Part shown: positions 5,346 to 6,691 of the stretch, in pieces
Numbering within the stretch: position 1 is the first letter of the stretch
How the letters are laid out: each line of letters begins with the position of its first letter
Assembly (NCBI GenBank): GCA_021413665.1
Contig: JAIOPW010000114.1
Coordinates: 1-6,691, forward strand
Direction of reading: 5' to 3'
DNA length: 6,691 nucleotides
DNA from: Rhodocyclales bacterium
GTDB lineage: Bacteria; Pseudomonadota; Gammaproteobacteria; Burkholderiales; Rhodocyclaceae
The notes under the pieces: model-generated
Told to the model about the DNA's origin: nothing
The model's database searches: none
The model's input: only the letters and a program-made list of their open reading frames with translations
Program-made: the position numbers and the translations under genes

Positions 5346-6691
5346 ATGCTTGAAGCCTATCGCCAACACGTCGCCGAACGCGGCGCCCTGGGTATTCCCC
5401 CGCTGCCGCTGACCAAGCAGCAAGCCGACGAACTGGTGGCCCTGCTGAAGAACCCGCCCAAGGGCGAAGAGGCCTTCCTGGTCGACCTGATTACTCACCG
5501 CGTTCCCGCCGGCGTCGATGATGCGGCCAAGGTCAAGGCGGAGTTCCTTGCCCGCGTGGCGAAGGGCGAGGAAGCCTGCGCCCTGATCTCGCGCGAAAAG
5601 GCCACCGAACTGCTCGGCACCATGGTCGGCGGCTACAACGTGAAGCCGCTGATCGACGTGCTGGACGACGCCGTGGTCGGCGCCGTCGCCGCCAAGGCGC
5701 TGAAATCCACGTTGCTGATGTTCGACTTCTTCCATGACGTGGCCGAAAAGGCCAAGGCCGGCAGCGCCAATGCAAAGGCCGTGATGCAGTCCTGGGCCGA
5801 TGCCGAATGGTTCACCCAGCGCCCCGACGTCCCGAAGAAGATTTCGGTCACCGTATTCAAGGTCACCGGCGAAACCAACACCGACGACCTCTCGCCCGCA
5901 CCCGATGCCTGGAGCCGCCCCGACATCCCGCTGCATGCACTGGCCATGCTGAAGAATGCCCGCGACGGCATCACGCCCGAAAAACCCGGCGAGCGCGGCC
6001 CGATGAAACTGATCGAGGACCTGAAGAAGAAAGGCCACGCGGTCGCCTACGTCGGCGACGTGGTCGGCACCGGTTCCAGCCGCAAGTCGGCCACGAATTC
6101 CGTCTTGTGGTGGACCGGCGACGACATCCCCTTCGTCCCCAACAAGCGCTATGGCGGCTTCTGCCTCGGCAACAAGATCGCCCCGATCTTCTTCAACACC
6201 CAGGAAGATGCCGGCGCCTTCCCCATCGAATGCGATGTCGCGCAGATGAACATGGGCGACGTGATCGACATCTTCCCCTATGACAAAAAGGTCGAGAAGA
6301 ACGGCGCCACGATCGCAACCTTCAACTACAAATCCGAAGTGCTGCTCGACGAAGTACGCGCCGGCGGCCGCATCAACCTGATCATCGGCCGCGCCCTGAC
6401 CGGCAAGGCACGCGAATTCCTCGGCCTGCCCGCTTCCACCCTGTTCCGCCTGCCGCAGCCGCCGAAGGATTCCGGCAAGGGCTTCTCGCTGGCACAGAAG
6501 ATGGTCGGCCGCGCCTGCGGCTTCCCCGAGGGCAAGGGCGTGCGCCCGGGCACCTACTGCGAACCGAAGATGACCTCGGTCGGCAGCCAGGACACCACCG
6601 GCCCGATGACCCGCGACGAACTGAAAGACCTCGCCTGCCTCGGCTTCTCCGCCGACCTGGTGATGCAGTCCTTCTGCCACACCGCGGCCTA
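5346..6691 (+). CDS. acnB: Aconitate hydratase B (2-methylisocitrate dehydratase), AcnB, 3' part missing
   Basis: This is the aconitase of the TCA cycle. It interconverts citrate and isocitrate through cis-aconitate with a [4Fe-4S] cluster, and family members often also hydrate 2-methyl-cis-aconitate in propionate breakdown. About 448 of the usual 860 or so residues are present. Residues 1-160 are the helical HEAT-like N-terminal domain that distinguishes AcnB from AcnA (MLEAYRQHVAERGALGIPPL onward). Residues about 165-370 are the swivel domain, with GETNTDDLSPAPDAWSRP (175-192) and GTGSSRKSATNS (241-252). The catalytic core begins around SVGSQDTTGPMTRDEL (411-426). The cluster cysteines of the family lie further downstream and cannot be checked here. 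The ATG has a good ribosome site AGAGGA (5333-5338) 7 nt upstream. The gene starts 21 nt after the lyase stop, consistent with one operon. The frame is intact to the edge. Confidence 0.97.
   Translation, partial: MLEAYRQHVAERGALGIPPLPLTKQQADELVALLKNPPKGEEAFLVDLITHRVPAGVDDAAKVKAEFLARVAKGEEACALISREKATELLGTMVGGYNVKPLIDVLDDAVVGAVAAKALKSTLLMFDFFHDVAEKAKAGSANAKAVMQSWADAEWFTQRPDVPKKISVTVFKVTGETNTDDLSPAPDAWSRPDIPLHALAMLKNARDGITPEKPGERGPMKLIEDLKKKGHAVAYVGDVVGTGSSRKSATNSVLWWTGDDIPFVPNKRYGGFCLGNKIAPIFFNTQEDAGAFPIECDVAQMNMGDVIDIFPYDKKVEKNGATIATFNYKSEVLLDEVRAGGRINLIIGRALTGKAREFLGLPASTLFRLPQPPKDSGKGFSLAQKMVGRACGFPEGKGVRPGTYCEPKMTSVGSQDTTGPMTRDELKDLACLGFSADLVMQSFCHTAA

Noticed and set aside
4122..6680. Very long minus-strand open frame (852 codons) opposite the lyase gene and acnB
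   Set aside because: Its translation is low-complexity and rich in G, A, H, R and D without recognisable domains. The plus strand carries two clear, conserved enzymes across the same stretch. GC-rich codon bias often leaves the antisense frame free of stops.

Overview
The window is a GC-rich stretch of bacterial chromosome, dense with genes of the tricarboxylic acid (TCA) cycle. The gene set and order point to a betaproteobacterium: sdhCDA and a GntR/HutC-type regulator on the minus strand, diverging from mdh, a CitE-like CoA-ester lyase gene and acnB on the plus strand. A member of the Rhodocyclales or a relative is plausible. The taxonomic call rests on family resemblance and synteny recalled from memory, not on a search.

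Left half, minus strand (read right to left): a 264-aa GntR-family regulator (3067-2273), then after a 76-nt gap with its own candidate promoter, sdhC (2196-1801), sdhD (1799-1455) and sdhA (from 1452, running off the left edge). The sdh genes are packed with 1-2 nt between them and should be one transcript. sdhB, and possibly gltA, would be expected beyond the left edge.

Centre: a 195-bp divergent intergenic region (3068-3262). It holds a 30-bp near-perfect palindrome (3082-3111) made of TCTTATA-type half-sites, the most likely operator of the neighbouring GntR protein. Directly beside it is a strong sigma70-like promoter (TTGACA, 17 bp, TAACAT) that reads into mdh.

Right half, plus strand: mdh (3263-4252, complete), the CoA-ester lyase gene (4287-5324, complete, GTG start inside a potential hairpin) and acnB (from 5346, cut by the right edge after about 448 residues). 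Short gaps (34 and 21 nt) suggest a single operon.

Together the products oxidise succinate to fumarate and feed the quinone pool (SdhCDA), oxidise malate to oxaloacetate (Mdh) and isomerise citrate to isocitrate (AcnB). The lyase links CoA-thioester chemistry (malyl-, citramalyl- or citryl-CoA-like substrates) to the cycle, but its exact substrate cannot be read from the sequence. The simplest model is a local TCA regulon under one autoregulated GntR repressor or activator. I see no mobile element, CRISPR array, tRNA or rRNA, and no convincing intrinsic terminator. The most interesting items are the operator and promoter layout, the hairpin over the lyase start, and the unassigned lyase.
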